DNA of 56,951 nucleotides from contig JAFSKF010000019.1 of assembly GCA_017449065.1 (NCBI GenBank), positions 1 through 56,951 on the forward strand, in the 5' to 3' direction. A program made the position numbers and the translations under genes. A model generated the notes under the pieces. It saw only the letters and a program-made list of their open reading frames with translations. It was not told where the DNA came from and did not search any database. Of this stretch, positions 35,196 through 43,431 are shown one piece after another. This DNA comes from Bacteroidales bacterium (lineage in GTDB: Bacteria > Bacteroidota > Bacteroidia > Bacteroidales > UBA3663). Numbering within the stretch: position 1 is the stretch's first letter; every line of letters starts with the position of its first letter.

Positions 35196-35864
35196 ATGAA
35201 CAAAAATTATCTGACCTTGTTTTTTGCGGCTTTATTGCCGTTGGGAACTTATGCACAACAGTTTGGTGATGATTCAGACTTCGCCTTTGGCGGTGACGAA
35301 ATTGAGGGACGCCATTGGACCATGTCGTTAGGAGCAAAGGCTGGTGTTACCATGTCCAATATGGACGACTACGACTTGGTGGATCTTGGTGCAGGATTTG
35401 GAACTGGCTACACGGCAGGAGCTGTTTTGGATGCCCGCTTCGGGCGTCGTAATGAGGCCGGTTCTTATGGTAAGACCAGTTGGTGGGGTTTGCAATTGGA
35501 AGTGCTCTATTCGGCTCGTAATATCAAAACGGATTACGATGACCTTAAACTCAATTATCTGGAGGTTCCGGTTTTGTTCCAGTTCTATCCTACTTCAAAT
35601 TTCTACATCGAGGCAGGTGCCACATTTGCAAAACTTTTGTCCAGCAAGCCCAAAGAGATGCAGGCTGAAAATATTATAATTCCAACCGGCGAACTGAGCG
35701 GAGGTGATTTTTTACCTACCGTTGGTTTAGGGTTGAAACTCAAAAAGGGCTTTACAGCAGATGTGCGCTACAATATCGGAACCAGTGAATTGGCCGGTGA
35801 TTTTCCTTGCAAAACGAGCATGATTGCCGTTTCGGTAGGATGGATGTTTGACGTTGTGAAATAA
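35196..35864 (+). CDS. outer-membrane beta-barrel protein (PorT-like)
   Basis: 222 residues with signal peptide (cleaved after TYAQ). The mature part has alternating amphipathic strands: SLGAKAGVTMSNM, LQLEVLYSARN, YLEVPVLFQFYP and GLGLKLKKGFTADVRYNIG. YLEVPVLFQFYP is the hallmark strand of the small PorT/outer-membrane-beta-barrel family of Bacteroidetes. It ends in SVGWMFDVVK. It would insert in the outer membrane and could anchor the periplasmic proteins of this operon. Spacing is 36 and 25 bases to its neighbours, with no promoter seen between. Confidence 0.8.
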   Translation: MNKNYLTLFFAALLPLGTYAQQFGDDSDFAFGGDEIEGRHWTMSLGAKAGVTMSNMDDYDLVDLGAGFGTGYTAGAVLDARFGRRNEAGSYGKTSWWGLQLEVLYSARNIKTDYDDLKLNYLEVPVLFQFYPTSNFYIEAGATFAKLLSSKPKEMQAENIIIPTGELSGGDFLPTVGLGLKLKKGFTADVRYNIGTSELAGDFPCKTSMIAVSVGWMFDVVK

Positions 35865-35889
35865 TAACCTTAACTTAAATTTTAATCTT

Positions 35890-36897
35890 ATGAAAAAATA
35901 TATATTGATGACGGCAGCAGTTCTCCTGCTTTTTGTCGGTTGCAGTAACGATGATATTGAAGTCATCACAAGTTCGGAAGTGTCATTCACGGTGAATCCG
36001 GAAACTGTTGTTTCTGGCTTTCCACAATTTAATGCGGGAGAACTTCTCACCGTTCCTTCCGGATATTATGTCCGAACTCGCCTCATGATTTATGATGCTA
36101 ATGGTGATTATGTTAAAGGAATACAGCAGAATCTTTCAAATTATGGACGTACTATGAAGCCGGTCTTCGAACTTGCGAAAGGAGATTATACGGCTGTGGC
36201 AATGACGTGCATTTACAAAGAGGAAGACGATGATGATTATTGGACTTTGGCAAATGTGTCTTCCCTTTCTACAGCAGTTGTTATTAGCAAATACTACAAT
36301 AATCAAAAACTGAGTATTTTGGGATTGTCGAAAATGAACTTTACAGTTACCGGTGAGCCGACACAGAGTTTTTTGATGAATGTCTATCCGGCAGGAGCTC
36401 TGCTCGCAGTCGAATATCAGAACAATCAAAGAAATATAGACTATTATCTCCTTACTCTTTCACGAAAGGGAACAAGATTTAATCTTGGAAATGAATATAC
36501 TGAAGTTTCTGGACAAGATAATACCAGTTATGCAGTCAATGTGTTACGAACAGCCGGATATTCTGTAGGATCGACAGTGCAAACTTATGAGTTCGTTTTG
36601 CCGGTTGCTGCTTCTACAGTCTTGAAATTTAATCATAGTGCAGACCTCAGTACATATACTTATTATAATAAGAATGTCTATACCCTATCAAGTATAGATG
36701 TTGGAGAAATGTATTATTGTATATTCAAGATTGGAGATACAGTGGCTGATTTGGAGTCTGAGGTGTATCTGCAAGATACCGAATATGTTTCGTATAATGC
36801 CAAACGTGTTCAGCAGTTTTTTACTGATGAAGATGGACCCGTTGATTGTATGTTAAGTCCAGGCAAAGAAATACGTTTGTCGGATATTGCAAAATGA
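35890..36897 (+). CDS. lipoprotein, FimB/Mfa2-like in general pattern
   Basis: 335 residues with a lipoprotein signal ending LLLFVGC (Cys18), followed by SNDD, which favours outer-membrane or surface placement. The sequence is beta-rich with patterns such as YYVRTRLMIYDANGDYVKG and LLAVEYQNNQ, typical of Bacteroidetes two-domain fimbrillin-related lipoproteins. I cannot confirm membership by eye. No catalytic residues are recognised. Codon use is more AT-rich than the housekeeping genes. It lies within the FHA-kinase operon and is predicted to be one of its envelope-side components. Confidence 0.55.
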   Translation: MKKYILMTAAVLLLFVGCSNDDIEVITSSEVSFTVNPETVVSGFPQFNAGELLTVPSGYYVRTRLMIYDANGDYVKGIQQNLSNYGRTMKPVFELAKGDYTAVAMTCIYKEEDDDDYWTLANVSSLSTAVVISKYYNNQKLSILGLSKMNFTVTGEPTQSFLMNVYPAGALLAVEYQNNQRNIDYYLLTLSRKGTRFNLGNEYTEVSGQDNTSYAVNVLRTAGYSVGSTVQTYEFVLPVAASTVLKFNHSADLSTYTYYNKNVYTLSSIDVGEMYYCIFKIGDTVADLESEVYLQDTEYVSYNAKRVQQFFTDEDGPVDCMLSPGKEIRLSDIAK

Positions 36898-36960
36898 GTC
36901 AGAGATTATAATATAAGAGGTGCTCTTTCTTAAGGAAGAGAATCTTAAATAACCGATTCT

Positions 36961-38202
36961 ATGAAAAAAAGTATTCGTTTGCTTCCTATAGCGATTCTGC
37001 TATGTGCCGAATCTTGGAGTAGTGTGTCAGCAGCACCTTCTCAGACTTTGGTGCTGAAAGACGGTTCTGTTTTGGAAGGTTATATCGCCCGACAACGACC
37101 CGGAGATAATATGGAATTCGCAACGGAGCGTGCTGATTTCTATTTACCCTCTGACGGAACACAAATCATCGAGCATACGGTTCGTTATGCAGATCTTAAT
37201 GATGCGTGGCGCGAGTGGGCAGAACATAATGACGTTTTGGAAGGCATAGGGGATGGTCGTACACTCACTTTGAGCGATCTTCTGACTTCCGATGGACGTA
37301 ACGTCAGAGGAGTGCGTGTGCTTGAGCGTGGTGCTCATGTGCGTTACCTCGAATTAACGCCAAATTCCTATTCAGTCTCTTGGGATACCATTCAGACGGT
37401 TCGGGTAACCCCGCGTGTCCGAACTGCATTGAGCGGGATTGATCGAACATATACGCTTTCTTCTGGTGCAGAATATGAGGGCCAATATGTGGAGGAGGTG
37501 CCGGGTAAAACACTTAGTCTTCTGAAAAACGGGGTCATCGAAGTGTTCGATACAGAAAAGGTCGTACGTTATGTCATGAAACCGGTTAACTCTAACCAGA
37601 CTCTTTTTGAACAGAGTGATTTGCTGGATGAAGTTGTTCGCCGTGATGGAAGTGTGGCGAGAGGGATTATAGTTGAACGTAATTATACTTCTCCGAATCC
37701 AGATGATAATTTTGTTGTCATTCAATATGAGAGCGGAAACGCTGAAAGCTTCCGGATGAAAGACATCGAAGAATACCATAAGCTACCGAATGAAAAATTT
37801 ACACCGGTTTATGACATTTTGCTAAATCAAGGGGATGTCGTGTTCAATCGGGAAGTAATTGATGTAACTCCGGTTACAGAAAGTGGTTCAAGTCTTTATC
37901 TTGAAAGTGACAGTTCCAGTCTTGTAATTAGCAGAGAGCGCGGAAAAGCCATTTTGTCGATTGAAAACCGTCCGGCACCGGGGGCTGAGATTAAGGTCGT
38001 GAAAATGCAGACAAGTAAAAGTAAAAATAAAAAGAATCTCTTTGGCTTTACCTATAAAGATTTGGCTCATGCCTTTATTCCCGTATCTGTTACTACTTCT
38101 GTGAACTTAACAACAAAAGCTGTTTATGAGTTTGATGAATCAGCTACGTATATTGCGTACGAAAGTTCTACAGGCCGGGCTTGGGTGTTTTCTGTAAAAT
38201 AA
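36961..38202 (+). CDS. secreted protein with repeated small beta-barrel units
   Basis: 413 residues, signal peptide cleaved near VSAAP. At least four related units begin with a turn of the type L-K-D-G-S-x-x-E-G: LVLKDGSVLEGYIA (about 30), YTLSSGAEYEGQYV (about 165), VVRRDGSVARGIIV (about 226) and ILLNQGDVVFNREV (about 285). The first two are followed by PG plus a strand. The pattern suggests repeated Sm-like or SH3-like small barrels. No enzyme motif is visible. Function is unknown; position in the operon suggests an envelope role. Confidence 0.6.
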   Translation: MKKSIRLLPIAILLCAESWSSVSAAPSQTLVLKDGSVLEGYIARQRPGDNMEFATERADFYLPSDGTQIIEHTVRYADLNDAWREWAEHNDVLEGIGDGRTLTLSDLLTSDGRNVRGVRVLERGAHVRYLELTPNSYSVSWDTIQTVRVTPRVRTALSGIDRTYTLSSGAEYEGQYVEEVPGKTLSLLKNGVIEVFDTEKVVRYVMKPVNSNQTLFEQSDLLDEVVRRDGSVARGIIVERNYTSPNPDDNFVVIQYESGNAESFRMKDIEEYHKLPNEKFTPVYDILLNQGDVVFNREVIDVTPVTESGSSLYLESDSSSLVISRERGKAILSIENRPAPGAEIKVVKMQTSKSKNKKNLFGFTYKDLAHAFIPVSVTTSVNLTTKAVYEFDESATYIAYESSTGRAWVFSVK

Positions 38203-38209
38203 TCTGAGT

Positions 38210-38863
38210 ATGAAGCATTCCGGTTTTGTCTTCTTGATAACAGTTTTCCTTAACAGTTTTTTTGTGTTGAAGGCCCAAAATACGATGCGGGTTCACTGTA
38301 AGAATAATACCATTTTGGATATTTCAATTTCCAGAATTGACAGTATTACGTTTGTTGAGGATAATCAGCAAGAAGGCAATACCGGAACCGGTTCTCTGGA
38401 AGGTACCTGGATGTGGGGTAAACTTGAATCGGGATACTATGAACTGCTGACTTTTAATGCAGACCGCACCTATACGGGTTACGACTATTATATGGAATTC
38501 GGCATCGAAACCTATTCCTATGGAACTTACGTCCGCAATGGTGTTATGCTTAATCTGTGGAAGTCCGGGTATGGTTATCGTCAGACCTATCGTTGGTTTA
38601 TTTCCTGTCTGACAGAAAATGCGCTGGAAGTGGTGACACAATTGGGAAAATATCTTTACTATCGGGTGCGTCCCGAACCTATTTATATTGCACAAGGACA
38701 TTATTGGGAATGCCCATTGGGGAATTCGTTTGTTTTTGCCGATGGAGTTGTAGTCCGTATAGAGAATGGCATGCTGTATGGGGTGAGTCAAGGTACAACT
38801 TACATCCAAATGTTCGAAACCTCTTCGGGACTTGTTTTTGCATATAAAGTCGTCGTCCAATAA
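38210..38863 (+). CDS. secreted lipocalin-like protein
   Basis: 217 residues with signal peptide (cleaved near LKAQ). The N-terminal segment MRVHCKNNTILDISISRIDSI resembles the short motif that opens many Bacteroidetes secreted proteins. Residues about 65-155 (LEGTWMWGKLESGYYELLTFNADRTYTGY) have the G-x-W and repeated strand pattern of a lipocalin-like domain. The last 60 residues form a small Ig-like module. It is the last gene of the eleven-gene unit, 7 bases after the previous one, and is followed by a terminator. Ligand unknown. Confidence 0.6.
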   Translation: MKHSGFVFLITVFLNSFFVLKAQNTMRVHCKNNTILDISISRIDSITFVEDNQQEGNTGTGSLEGTWMWGKLESGYYELLTFNADRTYTGYDYYMEFGIETYSYGTYVRNGVMLNLWKSGYGYRQTYRWFISCLTENALEVVTQLGKYLYYRVRPEPIYIAQGHYWECPLGNSFVFADGVVVRIENGMLYGVSQGTTYIQMFETSSGLVFAYKVVVQ

Positions 38864-38880
38864 TTCTGGCCAGAAAACAA

Positions 38881-38909
38881 AAAAAGCAGCCGTTTGGGCT
38901 GCTTTTTTT
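38881..38909. terminator. bidirectional terminator between FHA operon and aldolase
   Basis: AAAAAGCAGCC (38881-38891) pairs with GGCTGCTTTTT (38897-38907), symmetric A and T tracts, serving both convergent genes. Confidence 0.85.
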
Positions 38910-38915
38910 GTTATT

Positions 38916-39914
38916 TTAGAGCTTATTGTTCGAACCGAGAACGTCAACAATCTTGTGGATGTACATCTGCTTCATGGCCTCGCGGGCTGGAGTCAGATAC
39001 TGACGTGGATCGAAGTGAGAAGGATTCTCGGCCAAGTGCTGACGGATAGCAGCCGTCATAGCCAAACGAGAGTCGGAGTCGATGTTGATCTTGCAGACAG
39101 CGCTCTTCGAAGCCTCGCGGAGCTGCTCCTCTGGAATACCTACAGCATCAGGCAACTTGCCACCATACTTGTTGATGGTATCTACAAGCTCCTGTGGAAC
39201 TGAAGAAGAACCGTGGAGTACGATTGGGAAGCCCGGGAGCTTCTTTTCGATCTCGTGCAGAACGTCGAATGCCAGTGGAGGTGGAACGAGTTTGCCAGTC
39301 TTTGGGTCGCGGGTGCACTGTTCTGGAGTGAACTTGTAAGCACCGTGGCTGGTACCGATAGAAATAGCGAGAGAATCGCAACCTGTACGGGTAGCAAAGT
39401 CGATAACCTCTTCAGGCTTGGTATAGTGAGAAACTGCAGCGCTGACCTCATCTTCAACACCCGCCAAAACGCCAAGCTCAGCCTCGACGGTTACGTCGAA
39501 CTGGTGAGCGTATTCAACCACCTTCTTGGTGAGGGCGATGTTCTCTTCGTAAGGAAGAGCAGAGCCGTCGATCATGACAGAAGAGAAACCGGTGTCGATA
39601 CAAGACTTACAGGTCTCGAAGCTGTCACCGTGATCAAGATGAAGAACGATTTGAGGATTCTCGCAGCCAAGTTCCTTAGCGTAGGCAACGGCACCTTCAG
39701 CCATGTAGCGGAGGATGGTAGGGTTGGCATACTTGCGGGCACCCTTGGAAACCTGCATGATGACAGGAGACTTGGTCTCAACAGCAGCCATCACGATAGC
39801 CTGCATCTGCTCCATGGTGTTGAAGTTGAAAGCAGGGATAGCATAACCGCCCTTAACAGCCTTGGCGAACATTTCGCGAGTGTTTACAAGGCCCAGATCT
39901 TTGTAATTTACCAT
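38916..39914 (-). CDS. fba: class II fructose-1,6-bisphosphate aldolase
   Basis: 332 residues. It splits fructose-1,6-bisphosphate into two triose phosphates in glycolysis (cytosol, Zn2+ dependent). The zinc ligands lie in LHLDHGDSFE, AELG, GTSHGAYK and VLHGSSSVP. The start at 39914 (MVNYKDLGLVNTREMF) is chosen because a TATCTTTG promoter (39969-39976, minus strand) lies between it and an upstream in-frame codon. The gene stands alone and ends against the bidirectional terminator. Length and motifs are normal for the family. Confidence 0.92.
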   Translation of the reverse strand: MVNYKDLGLVNTREMFAKAVKGGYAIPAFNFNTMEQMQAIVMAAVETKSPVIMQVSKGARKYANPTILRYMAEGAVAYAKELGCENPQIVLHLDHGDSFETCKSCIDTGFSSVMIDGSALPYEENIALTKKVVEYAHQFDVTVEAELGVLAGVEDEVSAAVSHYTKPEEVIDFATRTGCDSLAISIGTSHGAYKFTPEQCTRDPKTGKLVPPPLAFDVLHEIEKKLPGFPIVLHGSSSVPQELVDTINKYGGKLPDAVGIPEEQLREASKSAVCKINIDSDSRLAMTAAIRQHLAENPSHFDPRQYLTPAREAMKQMYIHKIVDVLGSNNKL

Positions 39915-39968
39915 AATGTTAATAGTATTTATAGTTAAAAGTTTGTATTGTGTATCAGAATACAAGTG

Positions 39969-39976
39969 CAAAGATA
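39969..39976 (-). promoter_or_regulatory. -7 element of the aldolase gene
   Basis: Reads TATCTTTG on the minus strand, with TTG at 39999-40001 upstream (22-base spacing). It leaves a leader of about 45 nt. Confidence 0.7.
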
Positions 39977-40103
39977 GATCTTTTTGCGCAAAAAGAAGCA
40001 ATTTGTTGCCTAAAATTGTGCATTTTTAGTCACTTTTACAAGAAAAGCAAGTTTCAAATAGCAAAAAATCGAAAAAAAGTTTGGAGGTTTCAAAAGAATG
40101 CCT

Positions 40104-40111
40104 TACCTTTG
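40104..40111 (+). promoter_or_regulatory. promoter of the Phe/Tyr biosynthesis operon
   Basis: TACCTTTG with TTTG at 40080-40083 (20-base spacing). Transcription would start near 40118, 26 nt before the leader peptide. Confidence 0.8.
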
Positions 40112-40143
40112 CGCCCGAAAGAATAAAATTTTTCAGTAAACGT

Positions 40144-40224
40144 ATGAATTTGTTTGGACGATTTTACTTTTATTATTATTACTTTGCAAATAATGTAAGG
40201 TCGGGCCGTTGCATACGTGCATGA
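40144..40224 (+). CDS. Phe/Tyr-rich leader peptide of an attenuator
   Basis: An ATG-started frame of 26 codons ends with TGA at 40222. Residues 7-14 read FYFYYYYF; in total there are 4 Phe and 5 Tyr codons, far above chance. It lies between a promoter and a terminator in front of pheA. Stalling of the ribosome on these codons when Phe- or Tyr-tRNA is scarce would leave GGTCGGG (40199-40205) free to form an antiterminator. Translation to the stop codon would cover that segment and allow termination. The design is that of pheL-type leaders; it was found by reading codons between promoter and gene. Confidence 0.85.
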   Translation: MNLFGRFYFYYYYFANNVRSGRCIRA

Positions 40225-40296
40225 AAAAGATAAATGTAGCAAAGAAACGAAAGAAAATATCAAGTCCCGACCATGAAAAGGTCGGGACTTTTTTAT
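40199..40296 (+). promoter_or_regulatory. transcription attenuator (antiterminator plus terminator)
   Basis: The terminator stem has 11 bp: AAGTCCCGACC (40262-40272) with GGTCGGGACTT (40280-40290), followed by T-rich sequence ending 12 bases before pheA. Upstream GGTCGGG (40199-40205) is identical to the 3' arm and can pair instead with CCCGACC (40266-40272), excluding the terminator. The switch segment begins 14 nt after the last Phe codon of the leader peptide, the right distance for stall-controlled pairing. Confidence 0.85.
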
Positions 40297-40307
40297 TAAA
40301 TATAAGT

Positions 40308-41165
40308 ATGAGCAAGTTAAGAGTGGCTATTCAGGGCCAAGAAGGATGTTACCACGAGTGGGCGGCAAAACAGTACTTCGAAGGTGAGGAAGTGGAAGTG
40401 GTCTGCTGCACCACGTTTCAGGCAGAGTTCGATGCGATGGCTGCCGATCCGAATCTGTTGGGGATTGTAGCCATCGAGAATACCATTGCCGGTAACCTGT
40501 TGCAGAACCATGAGCTGTTGCGCCATTCGCAAAGCCAGATTGTCGGTGAACATCGTCTTCACATCAGCCATGTGCTTTGTGCCCTACCCGGAACGAAACT
40601 GTCGGATGTGATTGAAGTCAATTCGCACCCGATTGCCTTGCGCCAATGCGAGGTGTTCCTACAGACCCAGCTGCCCAATGCCAAGGTGGCTGAAATGGCC
40701 GATACGGCAGGTTCGGCAAAAATCATTAAGGAACAGCATCTGGCGGGACATGCTGCCGTATGTTCGGAATATGCCGCCAATCTCTATGGCATGGAGGTGC
40801 TGGCTCGCGGCATCGAAACGAATAAGCGGAACTTTACCCGTTTCCTGATCTTGCAGGACAAGTTCGCCCAGAAGCCGTTGGTGGCCCGTCAGGATGTCAA
40901 TAAGGCAAGCATCGACTTCTGTGTGCGCCACACGCAGGGTTCGCTCACCAAGGTGCTGACCATTCTCTCGTTCTACGGAATGAACCTCACGAAGATTCAA
41001 AGCATGCCAATCATCGGACGCGAGTTCGAATACCGGTTCTTCATCGATCTCACCTTCGACGATTATATGCAATACCGGAAGGCGCTGGATGCCATCCTGC
41101 CTTTTGCGACCGATTTCCAGATTTTAGGCGAATACAAAGAGAATACTGAAATTTTTAACCGATGA
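40308..41165 (+). CDS. pheA: prephenate dehydratase
   Basis: 285 residues. It converts prephenate to phenylpyruvate, the committed step to phenylalanine. The catalytic domain (1-180) contains GIVAIENTIAGN and NFTRF (175-179), the TRF motif. A C-terminal ACT domain (about 198-275) with SLTKVLTILSFYGMNLTKIQ would bind Phe for feedback inhibition; the usual ESRP is replaced by QSMP, as seen in other Bacteroidetes. The start at 40308 is set by the terminator immediately upstream; an in-frame upstream extension would run through the attenuator. It overlaps the next gene by 4 bases (ATGA). Confidence 0.9.
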   Translation: MSKLRVAIQGQEGCYHEWAAKQYFEGEEVEVVCCTTFQAEFDAMAADPNLLGIVAIENTIAGNLLQNHELLRHSQSQIVGEHRLHISHVLCALPGTKLSDVIEVNSHPIALRQCEVFLQTQLPNAKVAEMADTAGSAKIIKEQHLAGHAAVCSEYAANLYGMEVLARGIETNKRNFTRFLILQDKFAQKPLVARQDVNKASIDFCVRHTQGSLTKVLTILSFYGMNLTKIQSMPIIGREFEYRFFIDLTFDDYMQYRKALDAILPFATDFQILGEYKENTEIFNR

Positions 41166-42334
41166 AAGATATTAAGCCGGCTGACAGAATCAGCCACGTG
41201 GAAGAATACTACTTCTCGCGAAAACTCAAGGAGATTGCCAAGATGAACCAGGACGGCGGACGTCCCGTTATCAGTTTGGGCATCGGAGGTCCGGATTTCA
41301 AGCCGTCGCCGGAAACCATCATGGCGCTGATCGAAGATGTGATGCGCCCGGATTCGCACAGCTATCAGAGCTATGTGGGACTGCCGGAGTTGCGCAAGGC
41401 ATGGTCGGAGTTCTATAAGAAGTGGTATGACGTGGAACTGGAAGCCGCGTCGGAAATCCTGCCGCTTATCGGTTCGAAGGAAGGCATCATGCACGTGAGC
41501 ATGGCTTTTCTGAATCCGGGCGACAAAGTGCTGGTGCCCGATCCGGGTTATCCGACCTATTCGTCGGTGAGCAAACTGGTAGGAGCAGAAATCATTAAGT
41601 ACGACCTGACCTACGAGAACAACTGGGAACCCGATTTTGAGGCCCTCGAGAAGATGCCTGACGTAGATGAGGTAAAACTGATGTGGGTCAACTATCCGCA
41701 CATGCCAACCGGCCATTGCGCTTCGAGGGAACTGCTGCAGAAAATCGTGGATTTCGGTTGTCGGCACAATATCGTTATCATCAACGACAACCCGTATTCT
41801 TTCATTCTGAACGATGAGCCGATGTCGATCTTGCAGGTGCCGGGAGCCAAGGATATCTGCATGGAGTTCAATTCGATGTCGAAAAGTCACTCGATGGCAG
41901 GCTGGCGCCAGGGCATCGTGGCAGGCAAGAAAGAATTCATCGACTGGATTCTGCGTGTGAAGAGTAATGTCGATTCGGGCATGTTCCGTCCGATGATGAA
42001 AGCCGCCATTGCTGCCCTGAACAATCCGTCGGATTACTATAAGCGACAGAATGAAGCCTATCAGGTGCGCCGCATCGCAGCCGAACAGATTATGCTGCAT
42101 TTGGGCTGTGAGTTCGACCCCGACCAGCGCGGATTGTTCCTTTGGGGACGTATTCCGAATTCGGCTGAAAACTGTGAGGCCGTTACGGAACCCATCTTGC
42201 AAAAAGCGCGTGTGTTCATCACCCCGGGCTTTATTTTCGGTAAGAACGGCGAGCGGTTTATCCGCATCAGCTTGTGTGCGCCTTTCGAGAAGATGCAGGA
42301 AGCCCTGCTTCGCATTCAGTCAGTAGGATTATAA
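41162..42334 (+). CDS. class I/II aminotransferase of the Phe/Tyr operon
   Basis: 390 residues, PLP-dependent fold type I. The Schiff-base lysine is Lys241 in SMSKSHSMAGWRQG. Other family marks are YPTYSSV, NYPHMPTG and the C-terminal FIRISLCAPFEKM with the substrate-binding Arg. The operon context (after prephenate dehydratase, before chorismate mutase and prephenate dehydrogenase) implies transamination of phenylpyruvate and 4-hydroxyphenylpyruvate, the last step to Phe and Tyr. By sequence alone an aspartate or LL-diaminopimelate-type aminotransferase cannot be excluded. Translationally coupled to pheA. Confidence 0.85.
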   Translation: MKDIKPADRISHVEEYYFSRKLKEIAKMNQDGGRPVISLGIGGPDFKPSPETIMALIEDVMRPDSHSYQSYVGLPELRKAWSEFYKKWYDVELEAASEILPLIGSKEGIMHVSMAFLNPGDKVLVPDPGYPTYSSVSKLVGAEIIKYDLTYENNWEPDFEALEKMPDVDEVKLMWVNYPHMPTGHCASRELLQKIVDFGCRHNIVIINDNPYSFILNDEPMSILQVPGAKDICMEFNSMSKSHSMAGWRQGIVAGKKEFIDWILRVKSNVDSGMFRPMMKAAIAALNNPSDYYKRQNEAYQVRRIAAEQIMLHLGCEFDPDQRGLFLWGRIPNSAENCEAVTEPILQKARVFITPGFIFGKNGERFIRISLCAPFEKMQEALLRIQSVGL

Positions 42335-42350
42335 CTTAAAAATATAGTAT

Positions 42351-43418
42351 ATGGAAATGCAATTTGAATCCATTTTGTTGCCGGGTATCGAAGCCAAACG
42401 TCCTTTGGTGATTGCCGGTCCTTGCAGCGCAGAGAGTGAAGAACAGGTCCTGAATACAGGCCGACAGTTAGCCGCCAACGGCGTAAAGATTTTCCGTGCC
42501 GGCATCTGGAAACCCCGTACCAAACCGGGCGGATTTGAAGGCGTGGGCATGATCGGCCTGCCTTGGCTGCAGAAACTGAAATCGGAGACGGGTATGTACA
42601 CCGCAGTCGAGGTGGCTACCAAGGCGCATGTGGAGGCGGCTTTGGCATTCGGCGTCGATCTGTTGTGGATTGGAGCCCGCACTACAGCCAACCCGTTTGC
42701 CATGCAGGAGATTGCCGACACCTTGCAGGGACACGATGTGCCGGTGCTGATTAAGAATCCGGTCAACCCGGATGTGGAACTTTGGATTGGCGGTATCGAG
42801 CGAATCTATCGCGCCGGCATCCATAAACTGGGCGTGATTCACCGCGGTTTCTCAAGTGCCGATAAGACCATCTATCGCAACATTCCGAACTGGCATATCG
42901 CCATCGAGTTGCGCCGCCGCTTCCCGAATCTGCCAATTATCTGCGATCCGTCGCATATAGGAGGACGTCGCGACTTGATCCAGCCGCTCAGCCAGCAGGC
43001 CATGGACTTGGGCTTCGATGGCTTGATTATCGAAAGCCATTGCAATCCGGATGAGGCCTGGAGCGATGCCAAGCAGCAGGTGACCCCTCCGGTGCTGAAA
43101 GAGATTCTGGCATCGTTGGTGATTCGCGATACCGTCAAGACAACCGAAGACCTGACAGATCTGCGTCGTCAGATTGACGAGATCGACGACAAGATTCTGG
43201 AGATTCTGGCCAAGCGTATGCGCATTTCGGGCGAAGTGGCCCAATATAAGAAAGAGAACAGCATGTCGGTGCTTCAGGCACAGCGCTACGACGAGATTCT
43301 GACCAAGCGCAGCGAGCAGGGTGCCCAGATGGGTATGAGCCCAGAATTCATCAAGGAAGTGTTTGAGGCCATCCATGCCGAGTCTGTTCGCAAGCAGATG
43401 GAAATTATTAACAAGTAA
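42351..43418 (+). CDS. DAHP synthase - chorismate mutase fusion
   Basis: 355 residues. Residues 1-255 are a type I-beta DAHP synthase, with VIAGPCSAESEEQ, RAGIWKPRTKPGGFEG and CDPSHIGG at the metal/PEP site. It condenses PEP and erythrose-4-phosphate at the entry of the shikimate pathway. Residues about 265-355 are an AroQ-type chorismate mutase helix bundle (LRRQIDEIDDKILEILAKRM). The fusion with the mutase at the C-terminus is known in Prevotella and Porphyromonas relatives, where prephenate regulates the synthase. Its place in the pheA-tyrA operon couples entry and branch point. The 16-base gap to the aminotransferase gene indicates one transcript. Confidence 0.9.
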   Translation: MEMQFESILLPGIEAKRPLVIAGPCSAESEEQVLNTGRQLAANGVKIFRAGIWKPRTKPGGFEGVGMIGLPWLQKLKSETGMYTAVEVATKAHVEAALAFGVDLLWIGARTTANPFAMQEIADTLQGHDVPVLIKNPVNPDVELWIGGIERIYRAGIHKLGVIHRGFSSADKTIYRNIPNWHIAIELRRRFPNLPIICDPSHIGGRRDLIQPLSQQAMDLGFDGLIIESHCNPDEAWSDAKQQVTPPVLKEILASLVIRDTVKTTEDLTDLRRQIDEIDDKILEILAKRMRISGEVAQYKKENSMSVLQAQRYDEILTKRSEQGAQMGMSPEFIKEVFEAIHAESVRKQMEIINK

Positions 43419-43431
43419 TACCCCTCGCACT

